A stretch of 64,000 nucleotides of DNA from Drosophila persimilis (taxonomy: Eukaryota > Arthropoda > Insecta > Diptera > Drosophilidae): NCBI RefSeq assembly GCF_003286085.1, contig NW_020825312.1, forward strand, positions 1,922,001-1,986,000, in the 5' to 3' direction. Below the pieces are notes generated by a model. The model did not search any database. It saw only the letters and a list, made by a program, of their open reading frames with translations, and was not told the origin of the DNA. Position numbers and translations under genes: made by a program. Every line of letters starts with the position of its first letter. The stretch's first letter is position 1. Below are positions 61,535 through 64,000 of this stretch, piece after piece.

Positions 61535-63108
61535 ATGTCTGATAATTCACCGAGAAGAAGTTTAAATTTACAGGTAAGTCGAAAAAATATATAAATTTAG
61601 TTGCGAATGATTTCTGATGTATTCAATTTGTAGGGTGTGCTGAAATATGCTGTCGCACACACCACAAGCCCAGAAGCCGATGCAAAGCCAAGCACCGATC
61701 TAGATGACGAGGTATGTATGTGATTCTTTCAATCCATTGTGACAAATCATATCCCAATATAACGATGAAGCTAAGAAATGCAACATATGTTCCTCGAAGA
61801 AGATACTTTAGGATCCGTGTTTCCTCGTAGCTGGTAAAATTGCATCATGTTTATCATGGAATTCGGTTTCGGGAATGATCTAGAAGGATCCATAGGCAAA
61901 TTCTATGACGCCCACAGAAATTATTGTTTAGTCAATAGTTTATTTGAGAGATGTCACATTTTAGTCTATTTTTACTTAAACTTAAAAAGAGTTATCTCTG
62001 TTTATGTTGCTATTCTTCAAAATTCTTGAAGTAATGGGTGCCCGAAACTGCTCTTTTAGCTTCAGTCCGGATGTTTATAGATCTGGCGCGATTATATGTT
62101 GAATTTCTTGAGCAAATGGTGACAAAGCCTATATAACCCTAACCTATTTTTTTTGTTTTCTTTCAGAAAAGTCGATTCCTAGAGGGTGCACTAAATTCAC
62201 TCACAGTCGGCGCATCAATCGATTTTAAAACCGCACTGGAAATTCTGGACAGCCCAGAGACGAGTACAGAGGAAAAAAAGGAAAGTCTAAATCATCTAAG
62301 AAGCCACATTGATGACATCGATTTGGCGAATTCCCTGGCCAAAATGGGCGGCACAAAGACCTTAATCCGATATATAACAATGCCGGAAAAGGACCTGCAG
62401 GCATTGTCCATTAATATCGTCGCTGAGATGGCACAAAATAACATATTTTGCCAGGACATTTTCACCAAGGAGAAATTTCTGCCTGCGCTTACACGAAATT
62501 TGAGTGAAGGGAATGAAAACGCGAATATAGTTCGCTGTTCCATATATGCCATATCATCGATAATACGAAGCTTTCAGCCAGGCATGAATGAATTCAAGCG
62601 AATAAATGGTATTAAGGCTCTACTACCGTGCCTGAAGTCTTCCAATTCAGATGTCTATATAAAAGCAGCATTTCTCATAGCATCCTTATCATCGCTGGAC
62701 AAGTCCCTCAGAGGTCCGATCATTTCATTCTTTAGCTTATAAAACCGTTTTAAAAATCAATTTCTTGCAGATGCATTTCTAAAGGCCGACGCATTTTCTA
62801 TATTATTTGAAAACCTAAGGCCGATCGATTGCTTTGATGTGAAACAGGAGACCACACTTTATGCACTTTCCACACTCTCGTTGAAGTCGAATCTGAAACT
62901 GTCGGCGGGGAAACGCAAGGATTTGGACCTTATTTTGGCCCAAATAATCTCAAAAAACAACCAAAACGAAAATTGCGAGGTACGTTTTATCGTTAAATTT
63001 ACATTTGACGAACCATTCCTCTAAAACATATTTTTTATGTTTCTTTATTTTCAGGACATGGTTAATTATGCAAAAAATATTCTGGAAAACTTAAAAACAC
63101 TGCCTTGA
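61535..63108 (+). CDS. HSPBP1/Fes1-like Hsp70 nucleotide-exchange factor
   Basis: Five exons, 61535-61573, 61634-61711, 62167-62713, 62771-62979 and 63055-63108, give 308 residues. A short polar N terminus (MSDNSPRRSLNLQGVLKYAV) is followed by armadillo-like repeats: 'LGGTK'-type 'LAKMGGTKTLIRYITMPEKD', 'ALSINIVAEMAQNNIFCQDI', 'VRCSIYAISSIIRSFQPGMN' and 'YIKAAFLIASLSSLDKSLRD'. This matches HSPBP1/Fes1, a cytosolic factor that binds the Hsp70 ATPase lobe and drives ADP release. I believe the melanogaster orthologue is CG10973. The donor of exon 3 (GTCCGA at 62714) is weak, but only it keeps the frame into 'DAFLKADAF'. The gene is divergent to Vps13D. Confidence 0.85.
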
Positions 63109-64000
63109 ATAAGAGTCATATAAGAGTCACAGAAACGGGGAATGTATTAATTTAGATGGTGGGGATTTTATGCGTGATCATCCAAGAGCTTCGCCAAGCT
63201 TTCAAGGTGATTCTGATCAGTACAGTATTATACGAAATTTCATTGGGAAAAGACCACCCCAAACAAGGCCTACAAACTGATAAAAAAACCCGCCTTCCAA
63301 TGGCAGTGGGTCTCGCGTGATCATGGCTCAATCTGAGATCCACCTGATCGGCCAACCAAATGCACAATCACTTGTACTATGCGTTTGAGATGCCGATTAC
63401 GTGGATTGCATATCGATGATATTGCATACGAAACATATTCTATTCCTCTTGATCCCCGTGCCACAGCCGATAAGAGTGTTGGTTCCGTGCTGCAATTTTC
63501 CGTCCTGTGATGAAATTTCCGACAGTACTGGGATTGGCACGACTCTCCCTTGATTTGCCATTACTGTTCATTACTAAAAATACAACTTAACAGGTTTTTT
63601 ATACAGCTAAAAGCTAATCAAATAATAAATAATCAAATGTTTCTGACAATAACTTTCATACAAACAGGCGGGAACGTTGCTCTCTGTCTTTTTTAGCGCT
63701 GTTTGTACCAGGAAGAATTGGTTTCTTTGTTAATGCTGCGATGGGGGGATCCCTTCTCTCCGCGTTCCCTCTGAATTTAGCTCGCACTTGTCATGAGAAA
63801 TGGGAAAGATATAGAGATAAAAAGGAATCACGGTCGCTAGTTGTGTTGCAATGTTAATTTTTCCGCTACATCTGTCTCCCTCTAATTCACCTCTCGCACC
63901 AACACCAACTGTGTTGCTATCTCGCTTCACTCAATAGGGGGTGCACATTGCACGAGGATGGCCGTGTGCGGGATAAAGAGAGAGACTATAACAATACTTC
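63109..64000. other. 3' UTR and downstream non-coding DNA
   Basis: AATAAA at 63624-63629 may end the HSPBP1-like transcript. No coding gene is recognised. Near 63905-63945 is an inverted partial copy of the GAGCGAGATAGCAACAC block found in Hip1 intron 3. Confidence 0.45.

Noticed and set aside
63152-63367. 71-codon - strand frame downstream of the HSPBP1-like gene
   Set aside because: No signal, no domain, and no splice partners.

Overview
This is a 64 kb piece of a Drosophila euchromatic chromosome arm. The evidence is small introns (mostly 50-70 bp) with fly splice signals, Drosophila core-promoter words (Motif 1, Motif 6, DRE, Inr), long CAG/CAA tracts coding glutamine, and a gene set that matches melanogaster Muller element D genes (meru, diablo, Dcp2, flower, Vps13D). 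The species looks like a non-melanogaster one. The obscura group is my guess from the 628-residue diablo, but nothing in the window proves it.

Layout. 1-4.6 kb is regulatory DNA and repeats, with a probable non-coding first exon of the first gene. Next come meru (RASSF9/10-like, +, 4683-7690), a ZNF706-like small zinc protein (+, 10173-10473), a CDIN1-like nuclease (-, 11368-12494) and the BTB-Kelch gene diablo (-, 14373-16542). diablo is divergent to the mRNA decapping enzyme gene Dcp2 (+, 18546-22223), which has a long apparent 3' UTR. A ZAD/C2H2 zinc-finger gene (-, 25686-26930) is divergent to flower (+, 27815-33023), which has two alternative C-terminal exons. A small acidic secreted-protein gene (-, 33888-34292) follows, then an ABCA-type transporter with unusual ATPase motifs (+, 34930-40536). 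Hip1 (ANTH, coiled coil, I/LWEQ; +, 41888-47322) converges on the 18-exon Vps13D (-, 47970-61081). Vps13D is divergent to an HSPBP1-like Hsp70 nucleotide-exchange factor (+, 61535-63108).

I joined every multi-exon gene exon by exon with phase checks. Every gene closes to a full-length open frame. Two joins (ABCA intron 10 and Vps13D intron 3) stay in frame only with GC-AG introns.

These are mostly unrelated housekeeping and signalling genes packed as neighbours, not an operon-like system. The notable items are mirror-image Motif 6/Motif 1 promoters between diablo and Dcp2, a recent in-frame 427-bp tandem duplication adding a 120-residue coiled-coil exon to Hip1, two GC-AG introns, an ABCA transporter with eroded nucleotide-binding motifs, and a perfect 32-bp palindrome flanked by 7-bp direct repeats. 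I found no virus-like element that I could support and no clear novel system.
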